NCBI GenBank assembly: GCA_963788215.1
Contig: CAWBFX010000005.1
Location: 124,001 to 188,000 of the forward strand
From: AC-32 sp963788215
GTDB lineage: Bacteria; Actinomycetota; Thermoleophilia; Gaiellales; Gaiellaceae
Reading direction: 5' to 3'
Length of the DNA: 64,000 nt
This document shows positions 53,508-62,421 of the stretch, piece by piece. Position 1 is the first letter of the stretch; every line of letters begins with the position of its first letter. Made by a program: the position numbers and the translations under genes. A model generated the notes under the pieces. That model was not told the origin of the DNA, did no database searches, and worked only from the letters and a program-made list of their open reading frames with translations.

Positions 53508-53809
53508 CTGCGGCCGGCGTAGGGATCGCCCGCGAAGACGAGCAGCAGCCAGAGCCCCGCGAGGAGCATGTAGGTCAGCGCCGGCAGCGCCACCGCGAAG
53601 AGCGCGACCAGAACGGAGGTGGTTCCGGGCAGGCCGGGGACCAGCCGCAGCGCCGGCGAGAGCACGGAGCCGAGGAGCAGCGCGGCGCAGACGTGCACGC
53701 CCGCGCTGCGCAGGCTGTGCGGCGCGATCTGGGGGACGCGCAGCGCGATCCAGACCGCGAGCGATCCCGAACCCATCACGAACAGCAGCATGAACTGCTC
53801 CCTCGACAT
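53504..53809 (-). CDS. Small membrane protein of unknown function
   Basis: This 101-residue protein has three hydrophobic segments (about 5-25, 35-55, 65-95). There are no charged catalytic motifs. No family recognised. It converges with the ureohydrolase gene and shares its CTAG stop palindrome. It is separated by 35 bases from the end of cofE, transcribed on the same strand. Confidence 0.5.
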   Translation of the reverse strand: MSREQFMLLFVMGSGSLAVWIALRVPQIAPHSLRSAGVHVCAALLLGSVLSPALRLVPGLPGTTSVLVALFAVALPALTYMLLAGLWLLLVFAGDPYAGRS

Positions 53810-53844
53810 CTCCCCTCCCAGTCGGAGTATGCACGGAAAACCCC

Positions 53845-54567
53845 TCAGCGAAAGAGGTCGCGCTCGGGAGGCATGACGAGATCGCGGGCGCTGCCGTCGC
53901 CGCTCGCGTCGTAGCCGCGGATCACGGCGGCCGGGATTCCACTCGTCTTGCCCATGGCGAGCTGGGCCGCTGCGGCGAGCTCGTCGGCGACCGCGATCAC
54001 CGTCGCGTGCAGCTCGTAGCCGGCCGAGTCGCGCTCACCGGTGAGGTCCAGCAGCGGGCGGATTCCTGCGAGGCCGATCGCGACATCGGTCGTCCCCTGC
54101 CGCCAGGCACGGCCGAAGGAGTCGCTGACGATGACGCCGATCTCGGCGCCTGCCAGATCGCGCACGCGCTCGCGGAGGCGGGCGGCGGAGGCGTCCGGGT
54201 CCTGCGGGAGCAGGACGACCGTCCCCGCCTCGGGCGCATTGGAGGAGTCGACGCCGGCCGAAGCGCAGACGAAGCCGTGCCGGGTCTCCGCGATCACGAG
54301 CGGCGGCCTGGTGCGGACGAGCCGCGCCGACTCGCGCAGGATCACCTCGAGGCGGCGCGGGTCCTCCCCGCCTGCGAGCTCGCGGGCCTTGTCCGACGGC
54401 TCGACCTCGTCGAGCCTGACGACCCTGCCCTCCGCCTTGGAGACCGCCTTCTGGGCGACCACGAGCACGTCCCCGTCCAGGAGCTCGGCACGTTCGGCGA
54501 TCAGCGCTCCGACGTCGTCGCCTTCCCGGATCTCGGGCAGCCCTTCGACCGGACGGATCGAGATCAC
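53845..54567 (-). CDS. cofE: Coenzyme F420-0:L-glutamate ligase
   Basis: This 240-residue protein adds glutamate residues to F420-0 using GTP. Sequence match: VEGLPEIREGDDVGALI, DVLVVAQKAVSKAEGR, SFGRAWRQGTTDVAIGLAG (substrate loop) and ELAAAAQLAMGKT. It lacks the C-terminal nitroreductase-like domain of FbiB, so it is the short CofE form. Last gene of a four-gene operon; it starts at ATG 54567, overlapping the npdG stop (54564). Confidence 0.93.
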   Translation of the reverse strand: MISIRPVEGLPEIREGDDVGALIAERAELLDGDVLVVAQKAVSKAEGRVVRLDEVEPSDKARELAGGEDPRRLEVILRESARLVRTRPPLVIAETRHGFVCASAGVDSSNAPEAGTVVLLPQDPDASAARLRERVRDLAGAEIGVIVSDSFGRAWRQGTTDVAIGLAGIRPLLDLTGERDSAGYELHATVIAVADELAAAAQLAMGKTSGIPAAVIRGYDASGDGSARDLVMPPERDLFR

Positions 54568-55184
54568 GGCAGGCCGGTGATGCGCAGGCCCGCAGCCACG
54601 CCGTGCTCACGGTTCACGTTCAGGATCGCGGCGGTCATCGCCTCGAGCCCGCGCGAGTTCGCGAGCGGCCCGACGTCGACCGCGCGTCCGCCGACGAGCC
54701 GGCCGGCGAGGCCGAGCACGAGGCGCTTCGTCTCCGCGTGGTCGCCGCAGACGAGCGCGTCCTCGTCGGGCAAATCCCCCGCGCCCAGGTGCGCCGCGGA
54801 AAGCGACTGCAAGCCGGAGGCGACCGGCGCGCGGACGATCTCCGCGACCTCCTCCGCCAGCGAGCGCTCCCCGCGGCCCGGGAGCACCCCCGCGTCGGTG
54901 AAGACGAGGTCGCTCGCGACGCAGAGGACCGGCGTGTCGCCGATCGCGTCGACGAGGTCGCGCGCCGTGTCGAGCACCGCGTTCGACTTCGTCGCGAGCA
55001 CGACGAGGTCGGCGCCTCGCACGACGTCCTCGTTCGCACCGCCCTCGACCCCGAGCTCGATCGCGCGCTCCTTCCCTCGCTGCTCGTCGCGCGAGCCGAC
55101 GCAGACCTCCTCGCCGAGCGCCTTGAGCCGCCTCGCGAGCGCGCGCCCGAAGGCGCCGGTGCCGCCGACGATCGCGACCCTCAC
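54564..55184 (-). CDS. npdG: F420-dependent NADP oxidoreductase-like protein
   Basis: This 206-residue Rossmann protein reads VAIVGGTGAFGRALARRL (dinucleotide loop), EVCVGSRDEQRGKERA (NADP phosphate site), ADLVVLATKSNAVLDTARDL and PVASGLQSLSAAHLG. These match the NpdG family, which moves hydride between F420 and NADP. GTG 55184 starts the fold. Its position between cofD and cofE in the F420 operon supports the assignment. Family membership is firm; electron direction in vivo is not known. Confidence 0.88.
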   Translation of the reverse strand: MRVAIVGGTGAFGRALARRLKALGEEVCVGSRDEQRGKERAIELGVEGGANEDVVRGADLVVLATKSNAVLDTARDLVDAIGDTPVLCVASDLVFTDAGVLPGRGERSLAEEVAEIVRAPVASGLQSLSAAHLGAGDLPDEDALVCGDHAETKRLVLGLAGRLVGGRAVDVGPLANSRGLEAMTAAILNVNREHGVAAGLRITGLP

Positions 55185-55194
55185 GCGCGCCCCC

Positions 55195-56106
55195 TCACAC
55201 TGGCACCGAGAGCACGGCCTCGGCGAGCCGCCGGCGCGCATCCGCGTCGCTCATCAGCGTCCGGGCCACGATCGTCTCGATGCCGGCCTCCTCGTCCGCG
55301 TCCGCCTCGTCGACCACGAGCGCGTCGATCAAGCCCTTGTAACACTGTGTTACTTGGTTGGGTGAGGTTCCGCCCTTGAGCCGTTGCAGCATTCGATCGG
55401 CCGGGCCGCGGACCGCGCGGCCGGCTATCAGCGGGCTGACGGCGATCGCCGGCGCTCGGCGATTCTCGAGTGCGGCCCGGATCTCCTCGACCGCGAGGAT
55501 CGGCCCGATGCTGACGAACGGGTTGCTCGGGGCGATCGCGATCAGATCGGCGGCCGAAAGCGTCTCGACGACGCCCGGTGCCGGCCGCGCGTCCTCCGCG
55601 CCCTCGAAACGCACGCCGTCGACCTCGTCGCGGTGCCGGCGCCGGACGAACCACTCCTGGAACGAGAACTCGCCCGCCGGGGTCGCGACCCAGGTGCGCA
55701 GGCGGTCATCGGTCGCCGGGAGGACGCGGGCCTGGACCCCGAGCGCACCGGCGATGCGGGCCGTCACGGACGAGAGCGGCTCGCCGTTCCGCAATGCCTC
55801 CGTGCGGGCGAGGTGCAGCCCCAGGTCGCGGTCGCCGAGCTGGAACCACGTCTCGGCGCCGAGCTCCTCCGCAGTCGAGCGCGCGTTCCACGTCTCCTGC
55901 GCGCGACCCCAGCCGCGATCCGTGTCGAGCACGCCCGCGAGCGTGTAGACGATCGTGTCGAGATCGGGCGAGACGTGGAGCCCGGCCACCTCGAGGTCGT
56001 CGCCGACATTGCCGACGACGGTGACGTCGCCGGGCGAGAGCGTCTCGGTCAGGGCCAGCGCGAAGCGGGAGCCCCCGAGGCCGCCCGCCAGGACTGCGAC
56101 CTTCAC
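55195..56106 (-). CDS. cofD: 2-phospho-L-lactate transferase (F420-0 synthase)
   Basis: This 303-residue protein has VAVLAGGLGGSRFALAL at the N-terminus, VVGNVGDDLEVAGLHVSPDLDT, SFQEWFVRRRHRDEV and IAIAPSNPFVSIGPIL. All are CofD/FbiA signatures for transfer of phospholactate (or phosphoenolpyruvate in many bacteria) to Fo. GTG 56106 overlaps the cofC stop. An AT-rich palindrome (55339-55353) lies within the coding region and encodes QVTQCYK with atypical codons. Confidence 0.93.
   Translation of the reverse strand: MKVAVLAGGLGGSRFALALTETLSPGDVTVVGNVGDDLEVAGLHVSPDLDTIVYTLAGVLDTDRGWGRAQETWNARSTAEELGAETWFQLGDRDLGLHLARTEALRNGEPLSSVTARIAGALGVQARVLPATDDRLRTWVATPAGEFSFQEWFVRRRHRDEVDGVRFEGAEDARPAPGVVETLSAADLIAIAPSNPFVSIGPILAVEEIRAALENRRAPAIAVSPLIAGRAVRGPADRMLQRLKGGTSPNQVTQCYKGLIDALVVDEADADEEAGIETIVARTLMSDADARRRLAEAVLSVPV
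55339..55353. repeat. 15-bp AT-rich palindrome inside cofD
   Basis: GTAACAC-T-GTGTTAC is a perfect inverted repeat with a one-base centre inside a gene that is otherwise about 70 percent GC. It resembles a dimeric regulator's operator in form. No regulator or promoter is visible next to it, so function is open. Confidence 0.45.
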
Positions 56107-56657
56107 CGGGTCAAGCCGGCACGAAGCTCCTCGAGCACCGCGCTGGTGTGAGGGCCGAGGCGGCCGTCGAGCCGCTCCAGGTCGGCCAGCGTGTCCACGT
56201 CGGCCGCGAGGTTCGGAATGTCCGCCGTCACCGCCGGGACGCCCAGCCGCTCGGCGCGCGCGATGAACCGATCCGCACTGCCGGGGCCGTAGAGCGGCGC
56301 GAACAGGTGCGTCGCTGCGAGCGCCAGCGCGTTGGTCGTCCCGTCCTCGGCCTCGACGAGCGCGAGCCCGCCCTCCGGAAGCGCGCCGAGCAGGGTGAGC
56401 AGGTCGCGCGCCCGCGCGCACGGCAGATCGGCGTTGACGACGAGGATTGGCCCTCGCTCGACGCCACGCAGAGCGGCTTCGACGGCCTCGCCCTGCGGTC
56501 CGTCGCGCGCGACGACGACCTCGCCGGCCACGGCGTTGCAGGCCTCGAGCACGTCGTCGAGCATCGCCTGCGCCACCGTCCGGCGGGCCTCCTCGGGCAC
56601 CGGCTCGAGCCGCCGCTTTGCGTTTTCGTCCCGAAAGGGAACGACCACGGTAGGCAT
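56103..56657 (-). CDS. cofC: 2-phospho-L-lactate guanylyltransferase
   Basis: This 184-residue protein begins PTVVVPFRDENAKRRLEPV and contains ARRTVAQAMLDDVLEAC, GPILVVNADLPCA and EAEDGTTNALAL, the CofC/FbiD nucleotidyltransferase pattern. It activates 2-phospholactate or phosphoenolpyruvate with GTP for CofD. First gene of the operon; its ATG (56655-56657) overlaps the ATG of the divergent PolX gene (56656-56658), leaving no intergenic space for promoters. Confidence 0.93.
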   Translation of the reverse strand: MPTVVVPFRDENAKRRLEPVPEEARRTVAQAMLDDVLEACNAVAGEVVVARDGPQGEAVEAALRGVERGPILVVNADLPCARARDLLTLLGALPEGGLALVEAEDGTTNALALAATHLFAPLYGPGSADRFIARAERLGVPAVTADIPNLAADVDTLADLERLDGRLGPHTSAVLEELRAGLTR

Positions 56658-58315
56658 GGGAAGAGACTACCCAGCGGTGCAGGGCCGAAAGATCGACAAC
56701 GCCGAGATCGCGGGCCAGCTCGACGCGTTCGCGTCACTGCTCGAGCTCGCGGGCGCCGGGCCGTACACGGCGCGTGCCTACCGCCGCGCCGCCGACCTGA
56801 TCCGCACGACGCCGGCGCCGATCGCGGAGGTCGTGCTCGCCGGCCGGGCGCGGGAGCTGCGCGGGATCGGGCCGGGGATCGAGCGGCGGCTGCGGGAGCT
56901 CGTCGAGACGGGCGAGATCGCCGAGCTGAAGGAGCTGGAGCGCGAGGTCTCGCCGGAGCTCGCGGGAGTCGGGCGGTTTCTGGGCGTCTCGGTTCGCCGG
57001 ATGCTCGAGATCGGGCGGACGCTCGGAATTCGCACGCTGCCCGAGCTACGTGCGGCGGCCGAGGAAGGGCGGCTGCAGGAGGTGCCGGGGATCGGGCCCG
57101 AGACGGAGCGGAAGCTCGTGGCCGCCCTGGCGCGCCAGCCGGCGCGCGTGGCGCCGCGGCCGCTGCTCCTGAACCGGAGCCGGCCACTGGTCGAGTCGAT
57201 CGCGGAAGCGCTGCGCGGAGTGGCGGCGGGCGACCCGCGGCGCTGGCGCGATGCTTCCGAGCGCCTCGCGGTCGTCTGCTCCTCGGCTCGCGCCGCCGCG
57301 CTGCTCGACCGCTTCGAGGCGCTGCCGCAGATCGTGACGGTCGTCGAACGCGAGAAGCGGCGGGCGCTCGGAGTCACCGTCGAGGGCGTTCCGGTCGAGC
57401 TCGTGGTCGCACCGCCTGCGCGCTTCGGCACCGAGCTCGTCCGCGCGACTGGCTCGCCCGAGTGGGTCGCCGCGCACGAGCCGCTGCCCGACGCCCCCGA
57501 CGAGGAGGGTGTCTTCCGCGCGCTCGGGATCCCGTTCCTGCCTCCGGAGGCACGCGAAGTGGGGTTCTCGGGCGACCCCGGTCGCCTACTCGAGCTCGCC
57601 GACGTGCGGGGCGATCTCCACTGCCACACGACGCGCTCCGACGGGCGGGCGTCGGCGTACGAGATGGGCCTCGCCGCGCGCGAGCTCGGCTACGACTACC
57701 TCGCGATCTGCGACCACACGGTCTCGGTCGGCGCCGTGACGGGCTTGACCGCGGACGACGTCCGGCGCCAGGCCGAGGAGATCGCCGAGGCGAACGAGCG
57801 GCTCGCGCCGTTCCGGCTCCTGCGCGGGACGGAGTGCGACATCCGGCGAGACGGCTCGCTCGACCTCCCCGACGACGTGCTCGCGGAGCTCGACTGGGTG
57901 CAGGCGAGCGTCCACGGCGGCCAGCGCGGCTCGCGCGAGGAGCTGACGCGCCGGGTGCTGACGGCGCTCGACTCGCCGTACGTCAGCTGCCTCAGCCACC
58001 CGACCGGCCGGCTGATCAACCACCGCCCGCCGAACGCGGTCGACCTCGAGGCGGTCTTCGCGCGCCTCGCCGAGCAGGGCCGCGCGGTCGAGGTGAACGG
58101 GCTGCCTGACCGGCTCGACCTGCGCGACGAGCACGTGCGCCTGGCGCGCGAGGCGGGCGTCGCGGTCGTCGTGAACACAGACGCCCATTCGACGCGCGGC
58201 CTAGGGAACATGATCCTCGCGGTCGCCACAGCCCGCCGCGGCGGCGCGCAGGCCGGACGACATCGTCAACACGCGGCCGCTCGAAGAGATACTGAGCCGT
58301 GCGGCTCGCGCCTGA
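56656..58315 (+). CDS. PolX-like protein with PHP phosphoesterase domain (polymerase site degenerate; frameshifted)
   Basis: Repaired length is 552 residues, normal for bacterial PolX. HhH regions GIGPGIERRLREL and VPGIGPETERKL bind DNA. The nucleotidyl-transfer site is degraded: where PolX has GSxRRxxExxGDxD this protein reads AGDPRRWRDASERLAVV, and VDLRV is VELVV. The C-terminal PHP domain keeps its metal ligands: DLHCHTTRSDG, AICDHT, GTECDI, SVHGG, NTDAHS. One extra G near 58255 hides the ending DIVNTRPLEEIL. Starts are ATG 56656 or GTG 56677. A 3'-phosphoesterase or 3'-5' exonuclease role is inferred. Confidence 0.82.
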
Positions 58316-59135
58316 GATCGTCTCCGCGATGCAGCAGCTCGCGCTCGAGCAGCGGCGCCTGCTCGGGCCCCGCGCGGGCTGGCACATCGGAGACGTGGCC
58401 TGGGGCCTGCGCCAGCACGAGGGCCGCGAGGACGAGTGGAAGATCAGGCTCTGGGTCGAGGACGGGCGCACGGTCGCCTGGTCGTGGCTCAAGCAGGACG
58501 GCCGGGCCCTGCTCGAGTACGACGTCCATCCCGATCATCTCGGCCTGCTCGACGAGATCCTTGCGGAGCCGGCGGCGCAGGTCGTGCCGGCCTTCGAGGA
58601 CGACGCGGAGCGGCGCGAAGCGCTTGCGCGCCACAGCTTCACCGAGCCGGGCCAGCCGATGCACTACCTCGCGCGCGACCTCCCCGAGCCCCCCGAGTTG
58701 CCCGAGCTACCCGACGGGTTTCGCTACCGGACGATCGGGCTCGAGGACGTCCCCGAGCGCGTCTCGATCCACCGCGAGGTCTGGGCGCCCTCGCGCGTGA
58801 CCGAGTCGAGCTTCGCTCAGGTCCGCGCGCAGTGGCCGTACCGCGAATCGCTCGACTGCGTGATCGAGGCGCCGGACGGACGCTTCGCCGCCTACTGCCT
58901 GTGCTGGCCGGACGACGAGAACCGGGTCGGCGAGCTCGAGCCGGTCGGGACGCGGGAAGAGTTCCGCAGGCGGGGCCTCGGTGCGGCGGCGTGCAAGTTC
59001 GCGCTGAGGCGGCTCTACGAGGAGGGCGGCCGGCAGGCGATCGTGTACTGCGCGACCGAGCCGGCGTGCGCGCTGTACGAGTCGATCGGCTTTCGCATCC
59101 ACGCGTCGCTCGTGTACTACTCGCGTCCCTCGTGA
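58299..59135 (+). CDS. GNAT-family N-acetyltransferase (two-domain)
   Basis: This 278-residue protein has an N-terminal degenerate GNAT-like half (about 1-120: GDVAWGLRQHE, VAWSWLKQDG). A C-terminal GNAT domain follows, with TREEFRRRGLGAAACKFALRRL as acetyl-CoA loop and CALYESIGF near the end. GTG 58299 overlaps the last 17 bases of the PolX gene, so they are translationally coupled. Acceptor unknown. Confidence 0.75.
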   Translation: MRLAPEIVSAMQQLALEQRRLLGPRAGWHIGDVAWGLRQHEGREDEWKIRLWVEDGRTVAWSWLKQDGRALLEYDVHPDHLGLLDEILAEPAAQVVPAFEDDAERREALARHSFTEPGQPMHYLARDLPEPPELPELPDGFRYRTIGLEDVPERVSIHREVWAPSRVTESSFAQVRAQWPYRESLDCVIEAPDGRFAAYCLCWPDDENRVGELEPVGTREEFRRRGLGAAACKFALRRLYEEGGRQAIVYCATEPACALYESIGFRIHASLVYYSRPS

Positions 59136-59138
59136 CTC

Positions 59139-61160
59139 CTAGACGCCGGCCGGCACCCCGGCAAGTTCAGGAGCAGGCTCCGGCGCCCTCTCCCGCACGA
59201 TGTCGAACACGATCAGAACGAGGTTCGCTCCGATCTGCGCGCCGAGAATCGTCGTGACGACGGCGAACAGGCCGTCCAGAACGTTGTAGCCGAGCCAGGC
59301 GCCGACGAGCGCCGCCGCCAACGCTCCCACGAGCCCGATCACGTTCGCCCGCGCGGGCCTGGCGGCCTGGAACCAGGCGAGGAACACACCGAGGCCGACC
59401 GGGAGGCCGATCGACAGCGCCGAGACCACCTCGCTGTCGAGCGCGACGGTCGGCAGCGCGGTGAGCACGATCAGCTGTCCGATGAACCAGCCACCGAGCC
59501 CGAGCACGATCACGTACGCGCCGCGCACGGCGCCGCTTGCCTTCCGTCCAAGGCCACCCCGCCGCCACACGCGCAGCGCCAGCAAGAGCAGCGAGACGAC
59601 CGTGAGCGCGCCGAACCCGAGCAGCACGGCGAGCACGATCTTGGCGATCGTCGTCTGCGCGAAGTCGGGCTCGAGCTCGAGGCGGTTGGCGACATAGAGC
59701 GAGGTGTCCACCTGACCCCGGTCGAGGTACGTGTTGACGAGGTGAGAGCTCGCCTTCGGCTGGTAGTCCCAGAAGTCGTCCGTGTGGCCGAGGCCGGGCA
59801 GGACGAGCTCGTGGCCGTTCGGCAGGTACGGCATCAGCTCGCGGTGTGCAGCCTGCGGCGGCGTCGCGAAGTCCAGGTTGCCGTTGATGACGAGCGTCTC
59901 GACCTTCGACGTCTGCACGCGGTTGTAGAGCTTCTCGTCCGGGTTCGCCGGCCACGCGTCGAACAGGCGGCCGCCGGCCAACAGGAAATCCGTCGCGGGG
60001 CTGCCGATGATCGAGCTCTCGCCGCGTGGAGCCGCAAAGTAGCGCTTCGCGTAAACGGCATCGGTCCGCGCGACCGCCGCGGTGTCGCCCTTGACCTGCG
60101 TGTCGGGGAACGCGAGCTGGGCAAGCGTCGAGAGGAGCCAGAGGCCACTCGGGTCACCGTGCGCGGCGGCCAGCCAGGTGCTGATGGTCATCGGGGAGGA
60201 GATCGGCGAGGCCGCCGCCGTCGCGTTCATCAAGCCGAAGAACGCGCCGACCTGCGCGTGGCCGGGCTTGATTCGCAGGAAGCCCCAGCGATCGGGGATG
60301 TCGCGCGTCTCCGAGCGAAGCGTCGCCGCCAGGTCGTCGGTCTTGGAGCTGCACCAGTCGTCGCGCGAGCAGAGGGCGGCGTACTTGTGGATCTGCGCGT
60401 CGTTGAGCTGCGGATACCAGATGAAGTGCCCGGGCGGATTGACTCCGAGCAGCACGGAGCGGTGGATGCTCTTCGGGTAGCGCCAGGCGTAGATCAGTGC
60501 TGTGCGCGTGCCGGCGCTCTCGCTGAGCAGGTCGATGCTCCCGTAGCCGAGAGCACGCCGCGCAGCCTCGAGGTCGTCCACCCGCTCCGGTAGGGAGTAG
60601 CCGTCCAGGTCGACGCCGTCCTTCCGGAGGCGGGCGGCACACTGCGAGAGGCCGGTTGCGTAAGCGTCGTAGAACGAGCTGCCGAGGAAATCGCGGGCGT
60701 GCTTCATCGCCGAGACGGCCTCGTGGCACTGAAGCGACTGGGAACCGTCCACTCCCCGATAGCCGACGAGCACGACGTCGCGGTCGTTTGCGAAGCGGCT
60801 CGCATCCGGGAAGTCCATGTTCGTAATGCCAGGCCCGCCCTGCAGCCGGAACACCGGCTCGCGCGGGTGGGACGAGAGCGCACGGATCCGTTTCACGGGC
60901 AAGGCGATCAGCCGCGAGTTCGAATCGTGGCGGTTCTCCGGGACTACCAGCGTGCCGCAGTCGGCTGCGTAGTCGCCTCGCTCCGTCCCGTACGTGCACG
61001 AGTGCAGCTCGAGCTGACCGGCGTGCGCGCCTTCCGGCACGGAGACCTGGCTCGAGCCCGACGAGACACGCAGAAAGACGAGCCCTGCCAGCGCCAGCGC
61101 GATCAGCGCCAGTGCGACGATCCTGGCGGTGCTGAACAACGGTCGAGGCGACGGTTCCAT
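59139..61160 (-). CDS. Membrane-anchored TAP-like alpha/beta hydrolase with C-terminal membrane domain
   Basis: This 673-residue protein has an N-terminal membrane anchor (about 10-30) and an extracellular alpha/beta-hydrolase domain of the tripeptidyl aminopeptidase type (about 45-480). The nucleophile is in LLSESAGTRT, the acid in INGNLDFATPP and the His in GLGHTDDFW. Cysteines HSCTYG and AADCGT may pair. The last 170 residues hold about five membrane helices. Fusion of a TAP hydrolase to a multi-pass module is not usual. It probably cleaves peptides or esters at the surface. Confidence 0.75.
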   Translation of the reverse strand: MEPSPRPLFSTARIVALALIALALAGLVFLRVSSGSSQVSVPEGAHAGQLELHSCTYGTERGDYAADCGTLVVPENRHDSNSRLIALPVKRIRALSSHPREPVFRLQGGPGITNMDFPDASRFANDRDVVLVGYRGVDGSQSLQCHEAVSAMKHARDFLGSSFYDAYATGLSQCAARLRKDGVDLDGYSLPERVDDLEAARRALGYGSIDLLSESAGTRTALIYAWRYPKSIHRSVLLGVNPPGHFIWYPQLNDAQIHKYAALCSRDDWCSSKTDDLAATLRSETRDIPDRWGFLRIKPGHAQVGAFFGLMNATAAASPISSPMTISTWLAAAHGDPSGLWLLSTLAQLAFPDTQVKGDTAAVARTDAVYAKRYFAAPRGESSIIGSPATDFLLAGGRLFDAWPANPDEKLYNRVQTSKVETLVINGNLDFATPPQAAHRELMPYLPNGHELVLPGLGHTDDFWDYQPKASSHLVNTYLDRGQVDTSLYVANRLELEPDFAQTTIAKIVLAVLLGFGALTVVSLLLLALRVWRRGGLGRKASGAVRGAYVIVLGLGGWFIGQLIVLTALPTVALDSEVVSALSIGLPVGLGVFLAWFQAARPARANVIGLVGALAAALVGAWLGYNVLDGLFAVVTTILGAQIGANLVLIVFDIVRERAPEPAPELAGVPAGV

Positions 61161-61259
61161 TGGCCGACCTTCCTATGGGGTACGGACGACGCTACGACGG
61201 TTTGCGAAGCAGGTCGTCATCCAGAAGGAACGACGCTCGCCAGGACTCGGAGGGTCGGA

Positions 61260-61536
61260 TCAGGCGGCCTGGCCCGGGCCGCGGGTGGCCCACTCGCGGA
61301 GCTCGTACCAGTGCGTGCTGAGCAAAGCCTGCGCGACCTGCGGGTCGGTATGCGTTGCGTTGAAGACGTTGTGGTCGAGGTCGGCGCAGATGGCGACCGC
61401 CTGCAGCGGGACGCCGACCAGCTCGGCCAGCGCCTCGGAGGGAAGCTTCGCCTCGGCGACGGTGTAGTGCATGAACTGGAGGCTTGGGCGCGATCTCCAT
61501 CAGGTCGGGCCAGTCGGGACACGTGCGCGAGCTCAT
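61260..61536 (-). CDS. Small conserved protein downstream of ferrochelatase (frameshifted)
   Basis: Repaired length is 91 residues: SSRTCPDWPDLMEIAP, then after one extra A near 61488, SLQFMHYTVAEAKLPSEAL and ICADLDHNVFNATHTDP. It is cytosolic with no signal peptide, and I recall similar proteins next to hemH in actinobacteria. Its ATG (61536) overlaps the hemH TGA, so it is the third gene of the heme operon. Heme-related function is suggested by position alone. Confidence 0.6.
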
Positions 61537-62421
61537 GCGTGACTCTTTCCCGGAACGGCCAGCCGCTCCTCCACGATCCCGGCGAGGGCGCGGATGAAGG
61601 CCGGGTCGTCGTTCAGGGACTCGATCCGGTCGAGCTCGAGCCCGAGCTCCGCAGCGCGCTCCCGTGCTTCCACGTCCAGGTCCCAGAGGATCTCCAGGTG
61701 GTCGGAAACGAATCCGACGGGCGCGACCAGCACCTTGCGGACGCCGTCGCCGTGGAGGCGGTCGAGCTCGTCGAGGATGTCCGGCCCGAGCCACGGCTCG
61801 CCGGTCGCGCTCGCGCTCTGGAAGGCGAATGACCAGCGCTCGCCGAGGCCGGCGCGCTGCGCGATCAGCCGCGAGGTCTCGAGCAGCTGGTCCTGGTAGG
61901 GATCCCCCGTGTCGAGAATCCGTGCGGGCAGCGAGTGCGCCGTGAACACGACCCACGCGTCGGTGCCGCGGACGCGGTCGGCGATCACGTCGAGGAACGC
62001 GGGAGCGGTCGTGCCAGCTTTCGACGAGCTCCAGCTCCGCGCCGCGCCCGTCGAGCGCCGCGTCGAGCCGCTCGCGGTACTCGCCGATCGACAGCGCCGA
62101 GTAGTGCGGCGCGAGCACGAGGCCGACGATCCGCGTCGCGCCGCCGGCCAGCGCGGCGTCGATCGCCTCGGCAATGCGCGGCCGCCAGTGCTTCATCCCG
62201 ACGAACACCGGAATGCCCAGCTCGGCCTCGAGGGCCGCGCGCTGCGCCTCGGTGATGTCGTCGAGCGGCGACCGTCCGCCGATCCGGCGGTAGCGCTCGG
62301 CGAGCTCCTCGACCGCTTCGTCGGAGACCGGCTTGCCGCCGCGGATGTCCTCGAAGTACGGGCGGATGTCCTCCGGGCTCGACGGGCTTCCGTACGCCAT
62401 CAGGATCACCGCCGCGCTCAT
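61533..62421 (-). CDS. hemH: Ferrochelatase (frameshifted)
   Basis: This 295-residue protein (repaired) begins AVILMAYGSPSSPEDIRPYF and has a GGRSPLDDITEAQ loop, VFVGMKHWRPRI, LVLAPHYSALSIGEY and late VVFTAHSLPARI with the catalytic His. VLVAPVGFVSDHLEILWDLD completes the active site. It inserts iron into protoporphyrin, or into coproporphyrin as usual in actinobacteria. One extra C near 62016 splits the gene after ESWHD. ATG 62421 overlaps the hemE stop. Confidence 0.9.
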
